64,000 nucleotides of DNA, from positions 25,544,001 to 25,608,000 of the forward strand of contig NC_046679.1 of assembly GCF_009870125.1 (NCBI RefSeq), in the 5' to 3' direction. The stretch comes from Drosophila pseudoobscura (taxonomy: Eukaryota > Arthropoda > Insecta > Diptera > Drosophilidae). Each line of letters opens with the position of its first letter. Position 1 is the stretch's first letter. Shown piece after piece: positions 47,901-59,900 of the stretch. A program made the translations under genes and the position numbers. Below the pieces are notes generated by a model, which was not told where the DNA came from, did not search any database, and was given only the letters and a program-made list of their open reading frames with translations.

Positions 47901-50900
47901 CCTGACGCTCCCTCTCCTCCTCCTCTGCCTTTTCCTTGTCATCGCCATCATCGCCGCCATCACCTCCTACAGCGCCTATCAAAAGCGAAGCACAGGATAC
48001 GGATGAGAAAGGTTAAAGTGGCCAAAAAAAAACAAAGGCTATTTCTAGGCCTATCGCATATGTATCTCTTCGAACTGCCGAATTGGGCAGCGGTTCGTCT
48101 TTGTATTCCAGTATTTTGGAATGTTTTCAACATTCAATTCGATTCAAAATCGGCCATGACCAATTTTAGCTCGCTAGCATCGATGCTTGACACTTTGACA
48201 CATTTGATTACACAGCGCCGCTTCTGGGCTAAGCTCGCTATCGGGTTATCGCTATCAGTCCCAGTCCCAGTCCAATTCCCAGTCTCGCCCCAGACCCAGT
48301 GCCACTGCCAGTGACAGGGAAAAACTATTGGAAACGCGATTAGTTGGGATTGCGCCTCAGCTTTGGTCAGAGCTTCGGTCTGGAAACACACAACCCGCAG
48401 CGCATTACGGTTCATTTGCGGAAGTGCGCCTGGGAATTAGCTGTGACCTTTGAGAAAGTGACCTTTTTCGAGGAAATAAGCGCCACAGTCCACTCTTCTG
48501 GCACTGGCAGTGACAGTGAAAAGTGCTGTAGGAACCGAGTGCATTTCGATTCGAGTCGCCAGAGACAGAGCACGTGGATAATGTATCTGAAAGTGTTCGC
48601 TGTTCTGCTGTCGGCGGTGTGCGTGAGCTGTGCTGATAGCTTTGCCAGCGTTGAGAACGACCTGCTGCACTTCTCGTACAAGCTGGAGCAGTATCTGGAC
48701 ACCAACAAGCTGCCGTGTCAGGACTTTTACGGCTACGTTTGCAGCAGGAGCGCCAATCTCAGCCAGACCGGCAAAGAGCGCTTCCAAACCTTCCTTAGGG
48801 TGGCCGACGATGAGCAATTAATGGACATGGAGCTGCAGCTTGTCAACTTCTTCAAGTCCTGCGAGAGTGCTCGCGGAGCGGATGCACTGAGGAACTCGCA
48901 GCTCTACCGGGCCAGCGGGGGCTGGCCTGCGTTGGAGACCGCCAAGCCGAACGCCACTGCACGGAGAAACCATACTCTGAGCTGGCTGGGATTGCTGGGC
49001 CATTTTCACGAAATGGGTTCGCCCTATTTCTTCAATGTGGAGCTCACTATGCAGTCCAACAAGCGGCTGGTTGTGCTCCGGCCTGACAGCACCCGACGGC
49101 ACACCATGAGGAAGTTCGAGCAGCGGGTGGGCGAGCTTCTTCAGAGCTTCGACATCGAGCAGAGTCGGGCTCATGTGGCCGCTCTCGAAGTGCTCAGCCT
49201 GGAGCGCAGTCGCAGGGACATTGTCAAGACGGAGCACATAGAGGATGAGGTGCAGTTCACCTATGGCAACTTCAAGCGCAGTGCTTTCGGTAATTCCTCC
49301 TTGGCCAGACTCGATTGGGACGGTTACTTCAGGAAGCTGCTGGGCGGGAAGACGCCACAGGCCACCGACACGATCGTTGTAAAGCAGCTTCCGCGGCTGG
49401 TCGACTACTTTGTGCTGCTGCAGAACACCAGCATGCACCGTCTGCTCAACTGGATCTGGACGGACTATCTGATGGGTGAGTGAGGGTTGAGCTATTTTTC
49501 ATGCTCCGCGCCAAACTTGGCCCTTTCTTGCAGACATTGTGGACTCCGACTGCCACCAGCTGGCGGAGACGTACGCAGGGGACATATATGCCCATGTGGT
49601 GCAGAGAGTTAGTGCGGATCGGGTGGAGCTCACCCAGATGTACTCGGCCTTGGGAAAAGCCTACACGGAGCAGCTCGCGAAGAGCGTGTGGGTCGATGAA
49701 ATCTCGCAGCAGAGCTCGAAACAGTTTCTGGGCCGGATCATGCACCTCACCCTCAATGGAGACGAGCGCCTAAACGCCGTCTACCACGAAATTGTGCTGG
49801 GACGTCGCAGCTTTTACCGAAATCTCGAGAAGCTGCGGCGCTTCCAGCGCAAACGTCAGCCGCCCTCAGAGTCGAGCCAGCAGCTGCGCCAGTATGCACA
49901 GATATTCGACAGCGTCAACGCCCTGCTGGGAAAGCAGAACCTGAGCACTCCTCTAAATCACTTGCTGGTTGCGGAGTACTTTGCCAGGAGTCTGGTGGCA
50001 GCGGGAAGCAACAGCCGGACACCGGGGGCCTGGCGCAGTACGGACTCGGAGAGGAGGTTCGCCGCATTTCAGAACTGCAGCGGGACCTCGCCCACCCAGG
50101 TGAACGCGGACGAGCTGCTCCTGGGTCTGTTGGCCCAGCGCCAGGCCCTCAGCTGCTACAAGCAATGGCTCAGGCAGCCTGAGAGGGTTCCGCTGCAGGA
50201 ACGGATAGACTCTCTTCTCGGCGTTGGACGCATGAAATTGTCCCTCCTCCGGCTTTACTTCATCGGAAGTCTACTTGTGGACTGTCGGTCTGAGCTGGGC
50301 CCACTGCAGCAGGAGCGCAAGCGGCAATTGGTTCACGCCGTTATGCGGAACTCACGCGAATTCGGCGATGCCTTCCAGTGCCATTCCGGCGACGCCCTCG
50401 CCGGACAGTACCAGCGCTGCAGTCTTCTGTAGGCTCAGGAGGAACTCTCGGCCTGCATTACGAGTGCCGAGCCTGGCCAGATTTCGGTCAGACCTTGAAC
50501 TTTTCAGACTGGTCTCTGGCTTGCGGAAGAAAATCGATAGAAGTGTGGCACTCCACGGAATTATTCAGTCACATGGTCAGAAGCTCCCGCGCGAGTCTAC
50601 CCCTTTCAATCGATTGATTTTCCGAGCTGCTTTCCATCTGCTCTGGTTTTTCTCTCCCTGGACAGAGCCAGCATATGTTTACGCTTAGGTTAGGTTAGGT
50701 TACGTATGAGCTTAGCGTAAGGCATATAAACGGAAACGGAAAAAATAAACGAAAGTTGTGGCAAAGACTTACGTTGAAGAGAGGTTCGGTAACGGTATCG
50801 GTAACGGTAAGAGTAGAGCGTGGTGTGTGTTGGTTGAGGTTGAGTACATAGTACATATGTAGTAGCATTGAGTAGCAGTGTGGTTCAGAGAGAAGACGAA

Positions 50901-53900
50901 TCAGTGTTGTTCATAAACGGATAAACAGAACAAATCAAGATGCACAAAGACCTTGGATCCGCAGGGGCTGCAGATTCATTAAATCTCTGATTAAATCGTG
51001 TCATACCAATGAAATTCATGATTTCTGGGCGCCGTTAACCACTGCTACCTCTCCGTAGTTGTGCTTTCTGGTAATTCGGGGCCGAACGAATCAGTGCAAG
51101 TGCAACCGCTGCCTTGGCCGATGCTGCCACTACTGTCCACGTTGCGACGCTGGCGCCTCACACACACTCTGGCGCCTCAGTCAGGAGCTGCACTTCTGGC
51201 ACAGTCACGCTGGCGTCGTCGTCGTTGTCGGCGCTCTCGTCGGCCCATGGTTGCCATGGCTATCCCAATCGATTGTGGCGGCCACCACGAAGTGCAAGTG
51301 CGAACACGGCCACGAGCGCACACGAACTGAATGCAGAAACTGAACTTGACTGCTGCCGACTTTTGGGCGCTGAGGCGCGCGGAGCGATGCTCGAGGACGA
51401 GGGCTGATGCTGGGCAGAGCCACTTATGTCAAAGCTGAGTCCGTGTCCGAATCCGAGTCAGAGTCGGAGTCAGAGTGATTGAACTTCAGCCGCAGGAGTG
51501 CAAACTTGGAGTAGGAGTACTGGCAGCACTCGCTTGGCTTTTTATGTCCTGCCGCCGTGCCAGTTACAGCAGTCGCAGCCGCAGTCGCTGCCGCTGTCGA
51601 GGTCCGCGTCGCTGGCGCTGGACCACGTCGTGATTTGAGCACCCCACATGATGACCTAAGCACAGGGGGTGACTATGGTCTGGTATTGGCGAAGCGCCTG
51701 CGCAGATTTGCCGTTGATTTCGGCCCTGAGTCGGAATTCTGATGAGAGCAGCTAGACAGCTTTTTCGCTCGCTCTAATTGCTGTTGTCCCACTCGGCTTC
51801 GCGGGAAGCGTCAACGACTGCGTCAGCTTCGCTGTTGTTCCTCTGTCCCCTCCGGCGCAAACGCTAAAATTCTATGCGCGCTTCTCTTGAGTGATTCTCG
51901 AAAGCAAAGCGAAGGCTCTGCTGCGTTGTGGGATGTCCGCACATTGTCGGGTGTCTCTGCTATGCTCTGCTCTCTCGCTCTCGCTCTCCATCTTCCTCTG
52001 TCTTCCGCTGCCCCGCTCTCTACACTTATGTGCAAAAGGCAACGCACATTAAATTGAATTTATAGTCATCAATTTGCTGAATAGCTTTGTGAATGAACTT
52101 TTTGGGGTGACTGTGACTTGATTTGCAGACGCATTTATTGTTTTCATAAATTAGTCAAAGTATTTTATAATAAAAATTGATTCAACGAAATGGTGTCAAA
52201 TGGCTGGCGAGCCAAGTCCAGGTCCATGGCTGTGTCCTGGACCATATCCCCCCAGTCGCCCGCTGGCAGTCTTTCCCTGGAAATGTTGCGCTTTTATGGG
52301 ACTTTTGTAATTTGCTTTATGAACTTTACGAACTCTGCCCACCCGGGCCCACTCCCCGGCCTGTCCTGTCCTTTTTGTGGCTGCAACAAAGGTCTGTTCG
52401 GTACGTGCGTATCGACGGGTGTACGTATGTACGTAATAGGTATATGTATGTATATGTACCATGTGGCACATACAGCACATAGAATGTACATGGAGCGGAG
52501 AGCTTATAGGGAAACTCTTTAAAACTCGGTTCCAGTTGCAGATCCGAGAGATGCCCCGAATGGAGTGCACAATTCAATTAAAAACTAATCAAGCCTATTG
52601 TAATATAATTATCATGCCAACATAATTAACACCGCTTGAGCAAGATGTTCGCCCTGCATCCTCCCTCCTTCTCGCCCTCCGTCCCTCTACGAGTGTCTCC
52701 CTTTCCATCTGCCCTTTGTTCGGCATTTTTCATTCCTCATTTTTCTTCGCATTTTTTTTGTTCCGGCTTCTAATGGAAACGGACGGCCAACGGGTTGGCG
52801 GACGGCATTGATGGCCCTTTAAGACCTGCGGAAGCCTTCAATTTGCATGAGGAATGCTCCTGACAGCCCGAAAAATCGGTCCGTCTGTACAAATTGGTTG
52901 TTGGTTCTTGGTTGTTGGTTCTTGGGGTTTCTTTCTATCGTCCATTTCACTTTTTTCTTTGCCGTTAAAAGCTTTACTCTTCGCTGCGTGTCATGGGTGA
53001 AATGAGGGTACTTAATACCTATCTGGCATGTGGAGCTGGGACTGGGGAAAGCACTGGGTGGGCGCCGCAATATCTATTTATGTACATCCATCCATACATA
53101 CACAGATGTGTACATACAGTGGCGCCGAAAAAAATAGCACCAGTAGGGACGACCGTCTTTATTCCTTCAAAACAAGACCTCTGTCCAACATTTGCTGGAC
53201 TTTACTGCAATATAATGTAGCTTTATATGTCTCCTGTCTGAGAGAAGTGTGCTTACTCTCTCAATTCTAACGGTTCTTATAACTTTAGGCAATTTTGCGA
53301 AAGAGGAGCGAAATGGAGCACCAACAAAAATAGCACCAGTAACTGTTTTATGTAAAAGCTTCTACTTTTCTGAGCTTCTTGATATTTTAAGTTCTTGATT
53401 GAATTAAAAATCGGTGGCTTTAGGTGATTGTGACAAGAAAGTTACAAAATTTAAGTAGTTATGGGTCTTGGAAGGCCTTAAGGTAAAGAAAAAAGCCAAA
53501 GGATCAAAACTTTCATTTCAGAAGGCAGGACCTATGCTAAGGTGGGGCAAATTGTCGGTTGTTCAAAAGAAATTATTAGCAATCCTTAGAAATATGTTTC
53601 CAACAAGAATCACGTGCAAGAAAGGTCGCGATATCCCCATTTCTGCTAAAACTACTGGTTCGTTAGAGCAAGGAGGACCCATTTAAGTCGGCCACAGAGC
53701 TAAAGCAAGGATCTTAAAAAATCGTCAAGTACCAGGAAAGTTAGATCTTGTTTACAAGAACGTAAAATGGGTACTCGTAGTACGAGGAAAATTTCACTTT
53801 TCACGGAAAGGCATGGGGCAAAAAAAGTTTGGTGTGCAAAATAGCACTAAAGTTGGGCCAAAGGAAATGGAGAAACATCCTGTGGTCCGACTAAAGCCAA

Positions 53901-56900
53901 AATTTATTTTTTGGTGTAAAAGGGTCTTGTTCTTGTGTGAAACGACTATCGAATGCAGAATACAACCCCCTGACTCACATGTAAATTCATTAGACATAGA
54001 AAAGCAAGCAAAATCGTATGGGCATGATTTTCGTACTAGGCAGGTGATCCAGTACATGGCACAACCCCATTATGGATCAACATGTCTATGTCAATATCAA
54101 AGAAACAGTGATTCTGCTTTATGCAGAATACGAAATAGAGTTGTTTTGTAACTTCCAGCAGGAAAATGACCCAAAACGATCTAGAAAGAGAGCTCGAAAG
54201 TGGTTCGAGCACAATTCTCTTAGTGCAATGGATTGGCCTGTTCAGTCTCCAGACTTGAACCCCATTGCTAATATTTTGGGTCAAGTTAAAAAATATGTTT
54301 CTAATGCGGAATCAAAGAACAATAAATATGTTTTGGGTATCCTGCATGGTTCGTGGATCAATATCCCAAGGAAAAGATGAGTAAATTAGGTGAGCTTTAA
54401 AGCCAATATGTTGAGCTGTTGTTGTTGCTGACAAAGGCTTTGAAACAAAATGCCAACCTTTAAATACAACTAAACTAACATATTTTACTAAAAAATGTGG
54501 AAAGTTTCCTTGTATTTTATAGTTTTTTGATTTCTTTGTAAATTGGTGCTATTTTTGTTGGTGCCCAAATTTCTGATAAAATCCTTTTCTTTTCAAATAT
54601 TTTCATTAGGAGTTTGCGAATTATGCCAGTGCTCTGGGATACGATAAATTATACCTTAAAGTTTATATATTAGTCTTAACAACGTTCATTAGAACCATTG
54701 CTTAAGCAAAATCCGTCAATATAGACACATTAGTCCACTGGTGCTATTTTTTTCGGCGCAGCTGTATATACATATATACATACATATATCTGAAAGTATT
54801 TGGACGAAGTCATAAGTCTGATATACGAGCCGTGGCTCGGATAAGTCTTAGAGTGCGTTTTATTGCTTGGCCTGCTATTTTGAATACCAACACGTCAGCG
54901 GAACGCGATGATGAGAATGGAACGTGGCCGACCCCGAGCTGGGAGCCACGGAGGAGCGGAGCCATGGAGCCGGCGTAATTGTCACATCCGCATATAGCAT
55001 ATGTAGCTGAAGGTTGGAGATGGATATGCGGTCTAGGGGCATGCAAGTGGAAGTGTAGGAAGTGGAGCGGATGCTCGCCTGGTGACACTTATTCGACTTA
55101 ATACGCGCACACTAAGGAATACTACATTAGAGTTCCATTTCCATTTTTATTGCGGCTGAGGCTGAGGCTGAGGCCTACCCACCCCTTGTACATAGAAAAT
55201 GGAAATAGAAGGGGAAAGGGAAGTGGATGTGGAAGAGCAGAGATGCTTCACTCATTTGTGCGAAGTGCTCCACGCCTCACTCCGCCGCCGTCATTTTTTC
55301 ACTCCTGCCATTGTAAGGAGCTGCTGAAAAGGCACGAACGGCAAATTATTTTCTTGCTTAATCCGGTTCAAGCCCGCTCAGCGTTGTATTCTAGGATTCT
55401 GGAGAAGCCTCCACCATCTTGCACACATCTGGGTCAAAGGGACGGCAACGCACAAATGACAGGAAGCTAGCGAAGGGCCTTATACTAGGAGCAGGGCTAT
55501 GGTTATGTGTGGGAGAGTGCGTGCGACTTCCACAAAGAGGTTGGCTTAATACGGCTAGTCCTGCCATATGCCCCACCGCGCTAATATTTTCATTGTCACA
55601 GTCGCTAATAGCAACTGCCCGTGTCCCGTGTCCCGTGCCCCTTGGACCGAGTCCCCTCCGTAATTACATTTTAACAGCCTCAAGGAGCCCGATATTTACT
55701 TATGGCCACACTTGCCCCGCACGAGTGCCACCCATCCTACTGGCGCTCGCGGTGGAGTGTGTGTCTGTGAAGGCGCATAAGTAAGGGGAAGTGGGCGTGG
55801 GCGTGTGCAAGTACTGAAATTATGCAGACAGTGCGACTCTGCCTCTGCCTGTCTGCGGACAAGCTGAAAATCTCATTGACAGCTCGCTGGTTGCACACGG
55901 CTCGTTCTTGTAGCGCCAGCAATTAGTTGCATGCCTCATCTGGCAGCGGACCACCACCGTGTCCCTTTTTGCCGGAGACCCTTTGCCAGGCACGTTTGGA
56001 ATGTGACTCCGTGTCGGCACGGGGAAAACGGGGAAGTTTGTCAAAATGCTGCAGCAGAAGGCCCACTCGCCAGCTGCACAAATATTTCGGTCGGTGTTCT
56101 GTTCTTGGATATTTGAGGAATTTTTAATATACATAATTTATGCCGAGCCACCCCGTCCTGGTCTAGTTCTGGTTCTGGTTCTAGTCCTGGCCCTGGCGCT
56201 GGATACGTTACGAGAGTGGAACGACTGCAGTATGTGAATTAACATAAAGCACTATTGTGCGGATTGGGCTGTTATCTGGACGAAGGGAGGCACACATGTC
56301 CGCTGGGGGACTGGGTAGCCCTCCTCTTCCCCACAGCAAGGTGAAAATTACAATATCTGCAAGATTTGGGATCGATATCGTTAGGCGATGCATGTGTGTA
56401 TAGTTTTGTTTGAGCCGTCCGCCTTGTGTCAAAGTGTTGCATATCTACGGGCTTTCCACTTGTGGTAAGCATTTAGTGACGCACGTGCCAAGACAATTTC
56501 AAAACCTGCAGACATCAGCAATATTTGCCTGGTTTAAAGGACTCGGACGAGGACACCGAGAGCGATGTACATAGCCAGTGTTGTTCGGGCACTGTAGTAC
56601 AGTGCCTGCCTTCTGCAGGGAGTGTGGCTGTCCTGTGTCCATGTGTCAAAATGTTTGCTCATCAAAACGCACGCATCGTATTCGTACGAGTATGGTATGT
56701 TATGTGCCGTTGACAGACTTAGCTTAGGGTGCTCTACCGATAGGTGTGTTCTATAGCTATGAGATACTTATACTTTATACTTATACTTTACCTCATTGTA
56801 AATTCGTAGTAGTAGTAGTATATAGGTGGTAGTTGAGTTGTAGTTAGAGTAGTTATAGTAGAATAGTAGAAGATGTAAGTAGGTTTGTAGTTAGTATGGT

Positions 56901-59900
56901 TCCATATTTGTTTAGGTAGTACATAGCAGTAGTAGTGGTAGTAGTAGTAGTAGAAGTAGTGGCAGTAGTAGTAGTAGTACGATAGTAGTAGAGTAGAAGG
57001 AGCAGAAGTAGATAAAGAAGCACTTTAACAAAATAATTTTCGCAGAAACAAAGAGTTCGAATATAACGCTTAAAGGGTTTACTTGTATAAAATCAAACTA
57101 GATTGTCTTGATTGCTGTTCTTAAACGAAATAAACAAGAGAACGAAAACGAAGACGAAACAAGAGTTCTCGTGAAGTATGTGTACTATGGCGATGGGGTG
57201 TTTTAATCAGACCGAACTCAAGATGTGCATAATTGTCCCATGAACTTTTGCCAGCTGCATGTGTCTTGACGGAATTGAAAGTGGCACCGACTTCTGCTCG
57301 GATTGAAATTATAAGTGGTTTTCCCCCTCTCCCGCTAATTGAGTTGGAAACTTTTCCATTTTGCATCTCTGTCCTGTTCTTGAGCAATTTGAATGGAGTT
57401 CGATCGCTGCTTGGAAGCGCAGGGATGCAAGCTCCCAGCTCGGGTATCCTTGTTCGGAGTGCCTTGGGTTGGTATCGATCGGAACTACATGGCCAATAGT
57501 TAGCGGGGCAGCGTGGCATGGCAAAGTACGAGTAAAACTTAAAAGATTGCGGATTTTCTTAAGCGCGAGTTCAGGGTTTAGAGTTCTCCTCCCAAGTAGC
57601 TGATGCTGATCATGAAGCGGATTCTAATTTGGAATTTCAGCGATTGATATCGTTCGAATCAAAGATTCTGCTAATTTGTATTGGTTCGGGTATATTGTGG
57701 GGATGTAATTTTATGTTGGATGCCGGATGCTGAAAGGTGCGATGGCATCAGCACCATCATCAAGTCATACAGGATATGAGCAAGCACGATTAAAAGTTCG
57801 AGTATATGTTGTACGGGTACAAGTACGAGTACGAGTACGAGTACAAGTAAAATGCAAAAATACGAAAGGTTGAGAAATTACCGCCGCCTGCAGCATCTGT
57901 GTAGCGTGTGGTCGGGAGAGTAAAGGTAAAGTTCCATTAATATTCCACTCGTCGCTCTGTTTGGATTAGTTGCTACGCTCATGGATGGCGAGTTGCAAGT
58001 TGCGACATTTGTGTGATGTGTGATTACGAGTATACGAGTATATAATATAGGAGAATAGTTAAATGTGGGCAATGGATCGAGTGGGCGGTACGGTACATAT
58101 CATAATCATAGAAGAAGCTGAATAAGTAGAAAAAGTAGTTAAGGAGCTGGTTAATAGGAGAACGAGTGTTGTGTGAGTGTGACTGGGTGGGGCTCGTGGA
58201 GGAGGCTGCCAATATGGAGTGGTTGGATAGATCCTGGATGGCCAAGCAGCCCAGTCTCTTCTTTGGTTTAAATTTCCGCTTTATATTTCAGATGGGCATG
58301 GGAATATGGGTGCATGGGTTCATGGGTGTATAGGGATATGGGCGTGGCAGTCATGGTAATGTTCGAGTACGAAATAAAGAGCGTAAAGAGAGACGAGGTC
58401 TGGTAGGCAGGAAGAAAGTGTAATAGAAGAAATTGAATTGTGTGTTTCTGTAGGGTTTTTTGCTATCGGGACGATGGCAGCTGGGCTCAATGCCACTGCT
58501 GGCTTTTGTTGTTCATGGTGTTCTCATTGTTGCTGTATTATATTTGTGGCATGACTGTGTCGGGCTCTGAAGGGAGGGAGAGGAGCAGAGTGGAGTGGAG
58601 TGGAGTGAAGAGAGAGGTGTACTGAAGTGGTGTGGTGTGAAGTGGCTTGGGGTTGTTTCGGGGGTAGAATTGCTGTGCACTTGGGAGTCGTTCTAGGTGC
58701 TTGGACTGTGGGCTGGGCGGAGGTGGTTGGTGTGTGTTTGTCAAGCTCTCGTGTTTGTGTGTTTTACAATGAGGTAAAGTTCGGCTGTGAAGGCATTGGA
58801 GGAGCGTACAAATATATTTCATTCTTTTTTTGTTTTGTTTTCTTTTCTTTTCCGTTGGTGTCTCGGAGAGCAGGCTTTTATGCTGGTAGGGATTAACGTC
58901 ATATGATCTGTGAGTGTACTTAACTTACATAAATTACGATAACTGCATAGAAAGACGTAGTTTTTTGGGAATCTCGGAGGTATGTGCTTGGGTGGAGGGG
59001 ATGGGCAAACGGACGGGGAGGACGAGTACCAATGATCTTGGGGGCTTTTGCGGCTGGCAGGGCGGAAAGGTAGGGCACTGATGCTCGAACTAGGCCTCGA
59101 GGATTGTGGGCGGATTTCGATGGTGTGGAAATTGTTATGTACAGGGCGGGGAGTGCATATGCATATGGGATACTGTTGGGTTATTCGCTATATGCGTAGA
59201 TTCAAAACATACGTGGCTATTTGTGTTGTGCAATGCTAAGCTTAGGTTAAAAATACTCAGATTCGTTTCGAATTGAAAACCTTCCACGGAGTTTCAATCT
59301 TGAACGGCTCTATGGGTACTATTCGTAAATTTCAATCATGTACGACTATGTGTTCATGCTACTGCCAATCAACCGAAACCGAAACGGAAACGAAATCGAA
59401 ATCGAAACCGAAACCGGGCGTCCATTCAAAACTGAAACAGAAGCGTGAACTGTAAACTTTAAACTGTTAACTGTAAACTAAACGATTGTGCCATTCAAAA
59501 CAATGATTCGATTATAAATATTATTAGATTATATTGTTAATGTACGAGTATGCTATCGGAACTTTTCAATTCTTTTGGATCGTTATGTTAAATGGGTGGG
59601 AGCTTTGGTGGTGGTGGGGGGACTTTGGAGCGGTAGCAACTTACGAATTTATATAGGAAGCACTTATAGGAGTTTCTCTTTCGAACGCTTACCTGAAAAT
59701 TTAAGAAAATAAAGTTATTATTATTTCAAGAAAAAACCACTATAAAACCAGAAATATAAAGCGAACAAAGCTGTGAAAACTCTTGATTTGGATAAAATAT
59801 CACTCGTAGCCAGAATGTATAGCTGTATGACAAAAATGCTCTGTTGTTTTGCGTATGAGTAAAGAAATCGATAAGCTGAGCTTAAAATCAGAAAATTCAG

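Noticed and set aside
50433-50690. Open frames after the neprilysin-like stop, one with CRAWPDFGQTLNFSDW
   Set aside because: They are in other frames than the gene, which already ends with the family C-terminal motif; no splice site connects them.
51061-51760. Several overlapping Ser/Ala/Arg-rich open frames in a GC-rich stretch
   Set aside because: All frames are open because of base composition; none has a consistent start, splice or domain. More likely UTR or promoter DNA.
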